Assembly: GCA_002869465.1 (NCBI GenBank)
Contig: PKSW01000048.1
Location: 1 to 15,404, forward strand
Direction of reading: 5' to 3'
DNA: 15,404 bases
DNA from: Marinilabiliales bacterium
GTDB lineage: Bacteria; Bacteroidota; Bacteroidia; Bacteroidales; F082
Shown: one piece after another, positions 1 through 7,084 of the stretch
Numbering within the stretch: position 1 is the first letter of the stretch
Layout: the number at the start of each line of letters is the position of its first letter
Notes under the pieces: generated by a model
The model's database searches: none
What the model saw: the letters and a program-made list of their open reading frames with translations, nothing else
What the model was told of the DNA's origin: nothing
Position numbers and translations under genes: made by a program

Positions 1-55
1 AAAGAAAATCATTTTTCTGTTCGATGGCGATTAAGCATGAATAGACTAAAAATGG

Positions 56-64
56 TAATTTTGC
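56..64 (+). promoter_or_regulatory. Bacteroidota-type -7 promoter box for the deaminase gene
   Basis: The sequence TAATTTTGC fits the Bacteroidota -7 consensus TAnnTTTG. It would start transcription near position 70 and leave a leader of roughly 14 nt before the ATG at 84. No good -33 TTTG element is visible at the usual 19-nt spacing, so this rests on the -7 box and its position only. Confidence 0.45.
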
Positions 65-83
65 CGTCACAAATATAAATTGA

Positions 84-515
84 ATGGATACAAATCAACC
101 CAACGGAACCAAGTTTGATAAAAGTTATATAGAAATGGCGCATGTGTGGGCTAAAAACTCTTACTGCGAAAGACGCAAGGTGGGTGCACTAATTGTTAAG
201 GACCGAATGATTATTTCAGATGGTTACAATGGTACACCATCAGGTTTTGAAAATGTTTGTGAAGATGAAACCGGAATAACTAAAGCTTATGTGCTGCATG
301 CCGAGGCCAATGCCATTACCAAAGTAGCGAAATCGAATAACAGTAGCGAAGGCGCTACATTGTACATTACCGACTCGCCCTGCATGGAATGTGCTAAATT
401 GATCATCCAGGCAGGAATATCGCGCGTGGTTTACTCAAATAAATACCGGATAACAGAAGGCCTTAATCTATTGGAAAGGGCAGGGGTAATCGTGGAACAG
501 CTAGAATATAAGTAA
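84..515 (+). CDS. dCMP deaminase-like zinc-dependent cytidine/deoxycytidylate deaminase
   Basis: This is a 143-residue cytidine/deoxycytidylate deaminase family protein. Such enzymes deaminate dCMP to dUMP in the cytoplasm and feed dTMP synthesis. The catalytic zinc site is complete: HAE at residues 72-74 supplies the His ligand and the proton-shuttling Glu, and PCxxC at 99-103 supplies the two Cys ligands. The N-terminal part (Ser/Cys-rich stretch near 26-31, then VGALIV and GYNG-TPSGF) matches the dCMP deaminase subgroup rather than CDA or tRNA adenosine deaminase. The ATG follows a short leader and a -7 promoter box. It converges on the next gene with only 5 nt between the stops. Substrate preference (dCMP versus cytidine) is inferred from the subgroup, and ComEB-type naming is also possible. 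Confidence 0.9.
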   Translation: MDTNQPNGTKFDKSYIEMAHVWAKNSYCERRKVGALIVKDRMIISDGYNGTPSGFENVCEDETGITKAYVLHAEANAITKVAKSNNSSEGATLYITDSPCMECAKLIIQAGISRVVYSNKYRITEGLNLLERAGVIVEQLEYK

Positions 516-520
516 ATTGC

Positions 521-2680
521 TTAAAGTTTTATTTGAATCTGGACCTTAATTTCCGTTTTGTGGTTTTCATTAATCAGGTCAGAGCCTGATCCTACTGTAG
601 TTCTGTCTGAATAAATTAACCTGCCGACCCTGAACCATACGTTCAATTGTTCAAAAGCCCTCCATTTGAGCATCAGGTATACGCGCTGTCCTTTATCAAA
701 ATAGGAAGGCACACTGAAGGCATAAAGAATATCATTTTCATAAGTATAAATCCGGCTATCATAACCATCTGTATCAAACAAGGCATAACGAAAAGTAAGT
801 TCTACGGGGAATATTTCGGGACGGTAAAGGATATCCTGATACATCAGATAACCATATTGCTTTTCTTCAAATTCATTTTGATACGTTGTAAAATCGATCC
901 TGTTTTTAAAAATGAGAAACTCGAAAGGTTGATAGCTGATAAAGAAACGGAATTCATTTCTTGAAATATCAGAAAGCAGAGGTATATAGTCATATTCACT
1001 TGAATAGTTTTCCTGTTTATCCCTATGTCGGTACCTGAAATACATGGTCGTGTTTTGGGTCGGGTTATAATCCAACTGCGTCACATAATCACTCCCAACT
1101 GATGGAGCATCGGTTTGATAGCGCAACCAGGGAAATTTATAATAATCAACATAGCCTGAAAGCGAAAGCCTGGGAAGCAATAATGCTTTAAATCCAAAGT
1201 AAAGTCCCTGCTCATTTAAAAGAGCACTGCTCTCAGCAAATGGATAAGCAAATAGATTGTGATAATCTCTACCATAATCGTGATAAAGAACCGTGAAAAT
1301 GAATCGTTCAGCTAAATATGCATTCATACCTCCAATTCCAGCGAGTCCACCGTTTGAAGAAACCGCAAATTCACCAAACAGGCTCACCTTTCCCAGGTCG
1401 ATATTCATATCAAAACCATAGTTAACAAGCTCATTACCCTGGAAGTAAAATTGTTTGTAAATATCATCAGTCAACTGGAGCGATAGACTCAATTTTGTTT
1501 GAAATACAGTTGCCCCCAATTGAAAGAATCGATTCTGGTAGCTGAATCTCCCTCCGTAAACAGTCACATTCAACGCATCTTTATAGAGCAGTTCATTTAT
1601 GGTGCGATGTAACCCAGTTTCAATAATACTACTGATGGCATCTTCATCCTCCAGGGTATCAGCATATATTGTATTGGCATCTACGTTATTGTTGGAAAAA
1701 AAGCCTGTCAATTCAAAACCTTTCAAACCTAGTGTTGCTGCAGCTCCCCTGAAAAATCGATTTTCATTAGCGGAGGTATTTGGGCGCACGCCTCTGGCAT
1801 ATCTTTTAATTTCTATGCCTTCAGCTGACTTTCCAAAAGCAAGACCTGACCACATGGTTAGACCCTGTCCAAATTCCAGGTGGTAGTCGCCAATAACCGC
1901 GTTTTTAAGGATGCCAATGTCTGACACATACGCATGAGCTGAATAAAAATCAAATACGTTATTAACCTTATTTCCGACTATATTTTCAATGCTATCCGGA
2001 AGTCGATTTTTCAAAAATACCTCACCTGCGTCTTTATCCAGTGTAAAACCGATACGTACCTTATTCTTATAGTTGAAACCATAACGCACATAATATTTCT
2101 GTGGAATTCCCAGGTATGCTGAGCCGGGTTTATAGATGGCTGAATCGATGGGAGTTTCATATCCAACAGAGGGTTCTTTTACTTGCTGGTATCGCAGGAT
2201 AATCTGGTGATTTCCGTATTTAAAAATATTTTTAAAATTGAGTTTCTCTTTTTCTCTTGGAGCAGACACGCTTATGAATGGTAATATACTCTTAATGGTT
2301 TGCACGTCAAATCCAGGAATAGTTTTTAACTCATAAACGGAATATAATCCCCCGTAATTCAAAATATAGCTATTTAAATTCCGAAGTTGTACCTCGTTCA
2401 ATAAATTCATTTCCAACAATTTCCGGTTTTCTACTCCGTTTATATTGATGGGTTCTTCAGAATAATATAGATATTCGTCAACCAGGTCAGAATAATCGAG
2501 GTTTAAATCGGTGGTTTGTGCAATATTTTCAAGTTGGTCAGTAATATATTCAATATTTAAAGCTTTGGTGGTATCGGGTTCCTGGGCTTGGAGTGAGCAT
2601 GGTACAGAAAGAACACAACACAGCCACAAGAAGGAGATAAAAAGTTTGAATGCATCCCTATGTGTTTGCAACCAGATCAT
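521..2680 (-). CDS. Outer-membrane protein with N-terminal helix-hairpin-helix repeats and a beta-barrel-like C-terminal region
   Basis: A 719-residue envelope protein. Residues 1-33 are a signal peptide with a hydrophobic core around 12-30 and an Ala-Gln cleavage region. Residues about 75-138 hold two helix-hairpin-helix-like units: one starts at PININGVENRKLLEMNLL, and the second contains YELKTIPGF. Together they resemble ComEA/T2SK-type HhH pairs. From about 150 to the end the protein is rich in aromatic residues and alternating polar/apolar stretches with Tyr/Asn/Asp-rich turns. It ends in an alternating strand (KVQIQIKL), which is what an outer-membrane beta-barrel would show. The ATG lies immediately after the stop of the upstream PorV/PorQ-like gene with no gap, so translational coupling is likely. 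Bacteroidota carry HhH-plus-long-C-terminus proteins of about this size, but their function is not established to my knowledge. A role in DNA handling at the surface is only a guess from the HhH fold. Confidence 0.75.
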   Translation of the reverse strand: MIWLQTHRDAFKLFISFLWLCCVLSVPCSLQAQEPDTTKALNIEYITDQLENIAQTTDLNLDYSDLVDEYLYYSEEPININGVENRKLLEMNLLNEVQLRNLNSYILNYGGLYSVYELKTIPGFDVQTIKSILPFISVSAPREKEKLNFKNIFKYGNHQIILRYQQVKEPSVGYETPIDSAIYKPGSAYLGIPQKYYVRYGFNYKNKVRIGFTLDKDAGEVFLKNRLPDSIENIVGNKVNNVFDFYSAHAYVSDIGILKNAVIGDYHLEFGQGLTMWSGLAFGKSAEGIEIKRYARGVRPNTSANENRFFRGAAATLGLKGFELTGFFSNNNVDANTIYADTLEDEDAISSIIETGLHRTINELLYKDALNVTVYGGRFSYQNRFFQLGATVFQTKLSLSLQLTDDIYKQFYFQGNELVNYGFDMNIDLGKVSLFGEFAVSSNGGLAGIGGMNAYLAERFIFTVLYHDYGRDYHNLFAYPFAESSALLNEQGLYFGFKALLLPRLSLSGYVDYYKFPWLRYQTDAPSVGSDYVTQLDYNPTQNTTMYFRYRHRDKQENYSSEYDYIPLLSDISRNEFRFFISYQPFEFLIFKNRIDFTTYQNEFEEKQYGYLMYQDILYRPEIFPVELTFRYALFDTDGYDSRIYTYENDILYAFSVPSYFDKGQRVYLMLKWRAFEQLNVWFRVGRLIYSDRTTVGSGSDLINENHKTEIKVQIQIKL

Positions 2681-3508
2681 TTAGAATTGAAAAATTAAAG
2701 AAGCTTGCGGAGAGAATCCTAGCGACTCATGCATAACTGCGGAAATATCAAACCTGACAGGTTTTAAATTGAAACCAAAGCCCATTGAAAGAATTTCCTC
2801 CTGGGTTGAAAAACCACCCCTGAAAAAGAATTTCTCTTTAAGTCCATATTCCAAACCTCCCCGGATGACGATGGGTTGAATGTTGGTGTTTTTTTCAGTT
2901 TCTACTGTGGCAATGAAACCTTTGGTAATCTCCCACGCGATACCAAACCTGAAAATCGCCGGGATTTTTTCATTATCATAGTCGGCTATTTTTACCTGTA
3001 TGGGATTATAAACCCACGCACCCAAAGTAATGTTTTCAGTAATATCTGACTGCAACCCAATTTCAAAAGTTACATTACCTTTCGATCCATAATCATCGCC
3101 GAGCGTTGTTTGAATATAATCGAGTTGCAGTCCAACTCTTAGGTATTGACCAAATGACCGGGCATAAACCAGGCCTATTTTCATGTCATTATATAAGCTA
3201 TACCCGAAATAATTGAAAGTGAGTCCTAAAACACCAATCTTAGTTGGGGCAAGAAATGCAGCTGATTTTGTGCTTAGCTGGTTCATGCTGAACTGCGATT
3301 CATAATAGATGCCTGCTCCGAATTTATCAAGGAGGGCAACTCCCGCCTGGTTATTCTGCAGGTTCCAAAAATCAGTTAATGCTACAGATGAACGGCCCAT
3401 ACCTGCCTGGCGAGAACCAATAACCGGGAAGTCGCCACCTGCATATATGCTCAAATTTATAAAGACAAGAGAAACTAAAAGCATTACTTTGTTTTCTAAT
3501 CTCTTCAT
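2681..3508 (-). CDS. PorV/PorQ-like outer-membrane beta-barrel protein
   Basis: A 275-residue protein with a signal peptide (positive MKRLENK, hydrophobic core to about 23). The mature N-terminus carries the family hallmark GSRQAGMGRSSVAL followed by WNLQNNQAGVA, as in the PorV/PorQ and UPF0164 outer-membrane families (consensus roughly GaRsAGMG...NPAGla). The rest alternates Gly/aromatic strands, and the last residue is Phe, a classic outer-membrane protein C-terminal signature. PorV and PorQ serve the type IX secretion system in some Bacteroidota, but this family is broad and membership does not prove a T9SS role. It is the first gene of a two-gene operon with the HhH/barrel protein, stop and start directly abutting. 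A one-mismatch -7 box (minus strand, 3560-3567) could drive it. Confidence 0.75.
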   Translation of the reverse strand: MKRLENKVMLLVSLVFINLSIYAGGDFPVIGSRQAGMGRSSVALTDFWNLQNNQAGVALLDKFGAGIYYESQFSMNQLSTKSAAFLAPTKIGVLGLTFNYFGYSLYNDMKIGLVYARSFGQYLRVGLQLDYIQTTLGDDYGSKGNVTFEIGLQSDITENITLGAWVYNPIQVKIADYDNEKIPAIFRFGIAWEITKGFIATVETEKNTNIQPIVIRGGLEYGLKEKFFFRGGFSTQEEILSMGFGFNLKPVRFDISAVMHESLGFSPQASLIFQF

Positions 3509-3859
3509 AAAAAAACTGTGTTGTAGGGGTCTTAAAAAATATCTGTATTTTTTGAAGCAGAAAATTACAATAAATTTTAATAAGTCAGGTGCTATGAAAA
3601 AATCAAGTTTTGAATTCCTTACATTAATAAAGAGAACAATAACCGCGAATGTTTTAATAAAAACGAATCACTTTATCAGCATGTAAACAAGATTTTGAGG
3701 ACCTTATAGATTGACTAATTCTTGATTTTTTTAGCGGCCTAGAGCATAGCAATAATTGTCACTTTTATAGAATAAAACAAAAAAGTTTAACAAAAAACAA
3801 AAAATATTGAACAAAAAATGGATTTGTGTGTTTTATTACAAACTTTAAAACTTAATATC
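3509..3859. other. Divergent intergenic region with gene relic and A-rich tract
   Basis: These 351 bp separate the minus-strand envelope operon from the plus-strand TonB-C-like gene. It contains a DUF2461 relic (3594-3709, listed separately), a one-mismatch minus-strand -7 box TAATTTTC at 3560-3567, and an A-rich stretch at about 3774-3820 with three near-copies of ACAAAAAA. No structural RNA or convincing plus-strand -7 box was recognised between 3710 and 3859. Confidence 0.6.
3594..3709 (+). pseudogene. Truncated, frameshifted relic of a DUF2461 (TIGR02453-like) gene
   Basis: Reading from the ATG at 3594 gives MKKSSFEFLTLI, then the frame breaks. Moving to the next frame at 3629 restores KENNNRECFNKNESLY followed by a stop at 3707-3709. 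One missing base near 3627-3628 (for example ATT reduced to AT) explains the break. The repaired peptide aligns without gaps to the start of the intact DUF2461 protein at 4361 (MKKSTIQFLHLLKENNNRDW...), with about 18 of 32 residues identical. Many of the nucleotide differences are synonymous (within the KENNNR block all but the first codon differ silently), which marks an old homologue once under protein-level selection. The near-invariant Trp after the Asn-Arg motif has become Cys. No trace of the remaining ~180 residues is visible downstream, so the gene is broken at both levels. Confidence 0.75.
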
Positions 3860-4216
3860 ATGAAAACAAAAAAAATAGTTATCGCGTTAATCGCATCGAT
3901 TTTTACAGTAGGAACTGTATTGGCCAATGAGCCCGTAATGGCTCCAAAAGAAGTTTCTTCTTCGGTCAGTGAATTAATTCAAGAAAAGCTTTATTACCCC
4001 GAATTTGCCATCGAAGATAAGTTTCAGGGAGATTTAGTGGTGGAAGTACAAATAACTGAAGACGGCAATTTTGATGTAATTGCAGCAAATAGTGTCAATA
4101 AAGACTTAAAAATCTATGCTTCCAACACTATCGAGAACATCGATACAGAATCATTCAGAAAACATGCAGGTCAAAGGGTAATTCTTAAGATTAACTACGA
4201 CTTACGACTTTATTAA
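3860..4216 (+). CDS. Small secreted protein with a TonB C-terminal-like domain
   Basis: A 118-residue protein. The start chosen is the ATG at 3860, because it opens a textbook signal peptide (MKTKK, hydrophobic core, cleavage after TVLA-N). A longer in-frame ATG at 3818 would put 14 unrelated residues ahead of it. The mature part (about residues 22-118) resembles the TonB_C fold: YYPEFAIEDKFQGDLVVEVQITEDGNFDVI corresponds to the YPe.A...iqG.v.v.f.V..dG.v.... pattern, followed by a helix and a final strand. There is no membrane anchor beyond the signal peptide and no proline-rich linker, so it cannot be a normal energy-transducing TonB. A periplasmic or secreted role is inferred and the function is unknown. 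It is probably a single-gene transcript ending at the hairpin at 4241-4274. Confidence 0.7.
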   Translation: MKTKKIVIALIASIFTVGTVLANEPVMAPKEVSSSVSELIQEKLYYPEFAIEDKFQGDLVVEVQITEDGNFDVIAANSVNKDLKIYASNTIENIDTESFRKHAGQRVILKINYDLRLY

Positions 4217-4240
4217 ATATTGAATTTTAAACAAAGCGTT

Positions 4241-4274
4241 AAAATCCGGTTTTTAAATAAACCGGATTTTTTTT
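4241..4274 (+). terminator. Rho-independent terminator
   Basis: A perfect 12-bp stem (4241-4252 pairing with 4259-4270, core AATCCGGTT/AACCGGATT) closes a 6-nt loop. It is followed through 4274 by an uninterrupted T run starting at 4267. It sits 24 nt after the stop of the TonB-C-like gene. The A-tract on the 5' side could let it work from the other direction too. Confidence 0.9.
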
Positions 4275-4300
4275 GTGAAAACAACGAAAAATCATTTTGT

Positions 4301-4309
4301 TATCTTTGC
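4301..4309 (+). promoter_or_regulatory. -7 promoter box for the DUF2461 gene
   Basis: TATCTTTGC is an exact match to the Bacteroidota -7 consensus TAnnTTTG plus the frequently following C. It lies between the preceding terminator and the ATG at 4361, giving a leader of about 45 nt. The nearest upstream TTTG (4272-4275) is 25 nt away, longer than the usual spacing. Initiation here rules out the longer reading frame beginning at 4220. Confidence 0.6.
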
Positions 4310-4360
4310 GAATTGCATAATAAACGACAAAATTTACAAAAGATCCATTGCAGAGTAACC

Positions 4361-5014
4361 ATGAAAAAATCAACAATCCAATTTCTTCATTTGCTAAAAG
4401 AAAATAACAATCGAGATTGGTTCAATGAAAACAAATTGTTATACGAGGATGCCAAACTAGATTTCGAACAACTAATTGACGCACTGATACCTGCTATTCA
4501 GGGTTTTGACCCAAGAATAACGAACCTGACAGCTAAACAAACTACTTTTAGAATATACCGGGATGTAAGGTTTTCAAAGGATAAATCTCCATACAAACCT
4601 TACTTCGGTTCGTATATAGCTCCCGAAGGTAGGAAGTCTATTTACTGCGGGTATTACCTGCATATCGAACCCGGAAATTCTATGTTAGCTGGTGGTGCTT
4701 ATCATCCGCAGGGTGAGCAGCTTAAAAAGATTCGTTCAGAGATTTACTATAATCTGAGTGAATACCTATCCATTATCAACAGTCCTGGATTTAAGGAGAC
4801 GTTTGGAAAGATTGAAGGTGATCAATTGAAACGGCCTCCGAAGGATTTTCCTACTGATTTTGAAGGTATTGAGCATTTAAAGTATAAAGATTTTACCATT
4901 TTTCATTCCATTTCGGAAGAGCAACTCTTATCGGAAAATTTTCCGAAATATACCTTAAGTATTTTTAAAAGGATGAAACCTCTGAACGATTTTTTAAACA
5001 GGGCATTGGATTAA
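4361..5014 (+). CDS. DUF2461 domain-containing protein (TIGR02453 family)
   Basis: A 217-residue cytoplasmic protein of the DUF2461 family, close to full family length. Landmarks are the N-terminal KKST..FL..LKENNNRDWFNENK block (residues 2-25) and the central FRIYRDVRFSKDKSPYKPYFG segment (about 62-82), followed by a Gly/Tyr-rich strand region (YCGYYLHIEP). The start is set to ATG 4361 because it gives the canonical family N-terminus and lies downstream of both the terminator and the -7 box; the open frame runs back to 4220 without homology. The biochemical function of the family is not known to me. A degraded homologue lies about 770 bp upstream. Its stop is 2 nt from that of the convergent gene. 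Confidence 0.9.
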   Translation: MKKSTIQFLHLLKENNNRDWFNENKLLYEDAKLDFEQLIDALIPAIQGFDPRITNLTAKQTTFRIYRDVRFSKDKSPYKPYFGSYIAPEGRKSIYCGYYLHIEPGNSMLAGGAYHPQGEQLKKIRSEIYYNLSEYLSIINSPGFKETFGKIEGDQLKRPPKDFPTDFEGIEHLKYKDFTIFHSISEEQLLSENFPKYTLSIFKRMKPLNDFLNRALD

Positions 5015-5016
5015 GT

Positions 5017-6117
5017 CTACTTAATAGTTTTATTTAAAGGAGCATTTTCATTTAACAGTCCGGCGAGTTGATTGTAATCGATGAAGATATTTGTAATTCC
5101 TGTTGAATACGGCGCGATTTCATATGGGTTATAGACGAATCCGATACCGCTGCCGTTCATATAAATATTGTTCCCAGGTTTAATTTTGTCAATAAAATAG
5201 CCCGCTTTGGTCAATGGAATACTATCGGGAATTTGTTTGTCGCTGCGTATTTGCAATGTCAAAATCTCAGTCAGTTTTTCTGACGAACCTTCCATGAAAA
5301 AATCATGAAAATCGAGCGTTTTGCCTGTTTTTAAATTGAATATATCATAGGATAAGTTGGTCATTCCGTGTGCTCCACCCGAATAAACATAGTCCAGATA
5401 TTCGAGGCACAAAATATAATTGGAATTGTAAGTAACTGACATGCTTGTTTCTTTCAGCCAGTCGAACGAACTACCGCTATCATGCCAATCTGTATTCAAT
5501 TCTTTATACAAGGTATAGAATGCGTTTTCAGTTAGGATCAGGAGAGAATCGGGATGCAATATGTAGTTTTCCGTATTGATGAAATGCCTATTGATGATTT
5601 GTTCGATATTTTGAATGACAGTATCTTGTCGATACGAACTGTCGGGGTAAAGAACTGTAAGTTCTATTTCAGCTGTTGGTGAATCCGTTTCACCGTCAAC
5701 CAAATTTGTTTCCGACCTTAGATAGTAAATACTGAGTGGAATACTTCCCTCCGGGTATCTTTCAAGAAGCTCAATTTCTTTTCCACTTTTTCCTGGATTC
5801 CAGATACCTGTAAACCGGTCATCAAGAAAAACACCTTTAAATACCGGATCATTATGCCCCAGTTTACTGATCACAGCCTGGTTACCCTCATCAATATATC
5901 CATCAACTTCAATGGTTTTTGTTTCCTGGTCAATGACTGATAGTTCGTAATTACCACTTAATTTCTCAGCCAGTTGAATAAAATTGGCTTGAACAATCAT
6001 TGTGTCGGAGTCACTTTCAAACCGCTTATAGAATATTTGATTTGAATCGATTTGAGCAAACACCACTGAGGCAGAGAAAATACTTAAGATCGTTAGATGT
6101 AATAGTCTGTTAATCAT
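5017..6117 (-). CDS. Secreted DUF3298-type (RsiV-like C-terminal domain) protein
   Basis: A 366-residue exported protein starting at the minus-strand ATG at 6117, which opens a clear signal peptide (MINRLLHLTILSIFSASVVFAQ). An in-frame ATG at 6183 would add 22 residues, but the promoter box at 6156-6164 lies inside that extension, which argues against it. The C-terminal ~150 residues match the DUF3298 pattern: YVYSGGAHGMTNLSYDIFNLKTG, then LDFHDFF, then GIGFVYNPYEIAPYSTGITNI near the end. This domain occurs in RsiV-type proteins and many Bacteroidota lipoproteins. The N-terminal ~150 residues (FKGVFLDDRFTGIW and similar) are not assigned. No lipobox Cys is seen, so it is probably periplasmic. 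The role is unknown. Confidence 0.75.
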   Translation of the reverse strand: MINRLLHLTILSIFSASVVFAQIDSNQIFYKRFESDSDTMIVQANFIQLAEKLSGNYELSVIDQETKTIEVDGYIDEGNQAVISKLGHNDPVFKGVFLDDRFTGIWNPGKSGKEIELLERYPEGSIPLSIYYLRSETNLVDGETDSPTAEIELTVLYPDSSYRQDTVIQNIEQIINRHFINTENYILHPDSLLILTENAFYTLYKELNTDWHDSGSSFDWLKETSMSVTYNSNYILCLEYLDYVYSGGAHGMTNLSYDIFNLKTGKTLDFHDFFMEGSSEKLTEILTLQIRSDKQIPDSIPLTKAGYFIDKIKPGNNIYMNGSGIGFVYNPYEIAPYSTGITNIFIDYNQLAGLLNENAPLNKTIK

Positions 6118-6155
6118 TTTTTTAAGCTGAAATAATATTGATGGGTAACTTGAAT

Positions 6156-6164
6156 GCAAATTTA
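6156..6164 (-). promoter_or_regulatory. -7 promoter box for the DUF3298-type gene
   Basis: On the minus strand this reads TAAATTTGC, an exact match to TAnnTTTG with the trailing C. Transcription would begin near 6150, about 33 nt ahead of the ATG at 6117 and downstream of the alternative start at 6183. No clear -33 element is seen. Confidence 0.6.
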
Positions 6165-6197
6165 CAAATAAAGCCGATGCCATGTTAGCTCATTTAT

Positions 6198-6205
6198 TAC
6201 ATTTG
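6198..6205 (+). promoter_or_regulatory. -7 promoter box for the EamA permease gene
   Basis: TACATTTG matches the Bacteroidota -7 consensus. Transcription would begin at about 6212, so the first usable start is the ATG at 6222, after a leader of about 10 nt. It lies only 34 bp from the oppositely oriented -7 box at 6156-6164. Confidence 0.5.
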
Positions 6206-6221
6206 TTTGAAAAAAAACAGC

Positions 6222-7076
6222 ATGGCTGCGTTGTTGCTCACTATACTTTTTGGAACCCTGGTTATCATCGCGTTTAAGGTCATAAGTATAATGAGATTAG
6301 ACCTCAACCAGGTCATAACAATCAATTACTTTTTTGCAGCGGGCTTTGGCTTCCTTATTTGGGATGCCCCTTTAAATTTCGGTTTATGGCAGTCTATGCC
6401 CTGGTTTGAACTCTCTATTATAATAGGTGTATTTTTTATTCTTACTTATAAACTGTTTGGTTTATCGTCTGACAAAGCAGGAATGGCCATTACGGCTGTA
6501 GCCAGTAAAATGTCGGTCGCAATCCCGGTATTGGCCGGTTTTTTATTGTTCCGCGACCATCTGAGTGTACTCAAGATCGTTGGCATATTGCTGGTGTTGC
6601 TGTCTTTTTATTTCATTTTTAAACCTGAAAAAGGACTGAAAATTAACCGGCAATTTATCCTGCTTCCGTTGCTATTATTACTCGGGAATGGTATTAACGA
6701 TAGTATGGTGAAATACACGCAGCATTTTTATATGAAGAATGACGAAGGGCTTTTCCTGTCGTTTATTTTTCTGGTGGCACTCTGCATCGGAGTAGTGTAT
6801 CTGTTTTTCACCCAGTTTGTAAAAGGTAAATTCTTCTCGTATAAAAGCCTATTGGGCGGATTGATTCTGGGGTCCATGAACTACTGGGGTGCCTGGTTTT
6901 TTATAAAAAGTATGGCAGTTTATCAGGCCAGTTTTTTATTTCCGGTAGTGAATGTGGGAATTGTAAGTTTATCGGCTTTGATCAGTTTTATTATTTTTAA
7001 GGAAAACTTAAGCAAAGCAAACTGGCTGGGTATTTTAATGGCTATAATCGCTATCATGCTGGTAAGTTTAGGATAG
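6222..7076 (+). CDS. EamA/DMT-family transporter (permease)
   Basis: A 284-residue, strongly hydrophobic membrane protein with about ten transmembrane segments in two halves. This is the layout of EamA-type drug/metabolite transporters, which export or exchange small metabolites across the inner membrane. The first segment (MAALLLTILFGTLVIIAFKV) and a following Asn-Tyr-Phe...Gly-Phe stretch resemble Bacteroidota EamA proteins. The second half restarts near FILLPLLLLLGNGINDSMVKY, and the last helix ends at residue 284. The ATG at 6222 is preferred over a TTG at 6207, because the TTG would lie at or before the predicted transcription start. The substrate cannot be told from sequence. The YigZ-type gene follows 8 nt after the stop, so the two are likely co-transcribed. 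Confidence 0.85.
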   Translation: MAALLLTILFGTLVIIAFKVISIMRLDLNQVITINYFFAAGFGFLIWDAPLNFGLWQSMPWFELSIIIGVFFILTYKLFGLSSDKAGMAITAVASKMSVAIPVLAGFLLFRDHLSVLKIVGILLVLLSFYFIFKPEKGLKINRQFILLPLLLLLGNGINDSMVKYTQHFYMKNDEGLFLSFIFLVALCIGVVYLFFTQFVKGKFFSYKSLLGGLILGSMNYWGAWFFIKSMAVYQASFLFPVVNVGIVSLSALISFIIFKENLSKANWLGILMAIIAIMLVSLG

Positions 7077-7084
7077 AAATACGT

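Noticed and set aside
647..1886. Two plus-strand reading frames (647-964 and 1599-1886) inside the HhH/barrel gene
   Set aside because: They are antisense to a long gene with clear signal peptide and domain pattern. Their composition shows no recognisable domain and there is no promoter or ribosome site ahead of them.
3309..3686. 125-residue plus-strand reading frame opposite the PorV/PorQ-like gene
   Set aside because: Most of it is antisense to a well-supported coding region. Only its last 31 codons matter, and those belong to the DUF2461 relic, which is explained better by a separate start at 3594.
3774..3820. A-rich direct repeats (three ACAAAAAA-like units) as a tandem repeat or element end
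   Set aside because: The units are short, irregular and of low complexity in an AT-rich genome. There are no terminal repeats or target duplication.
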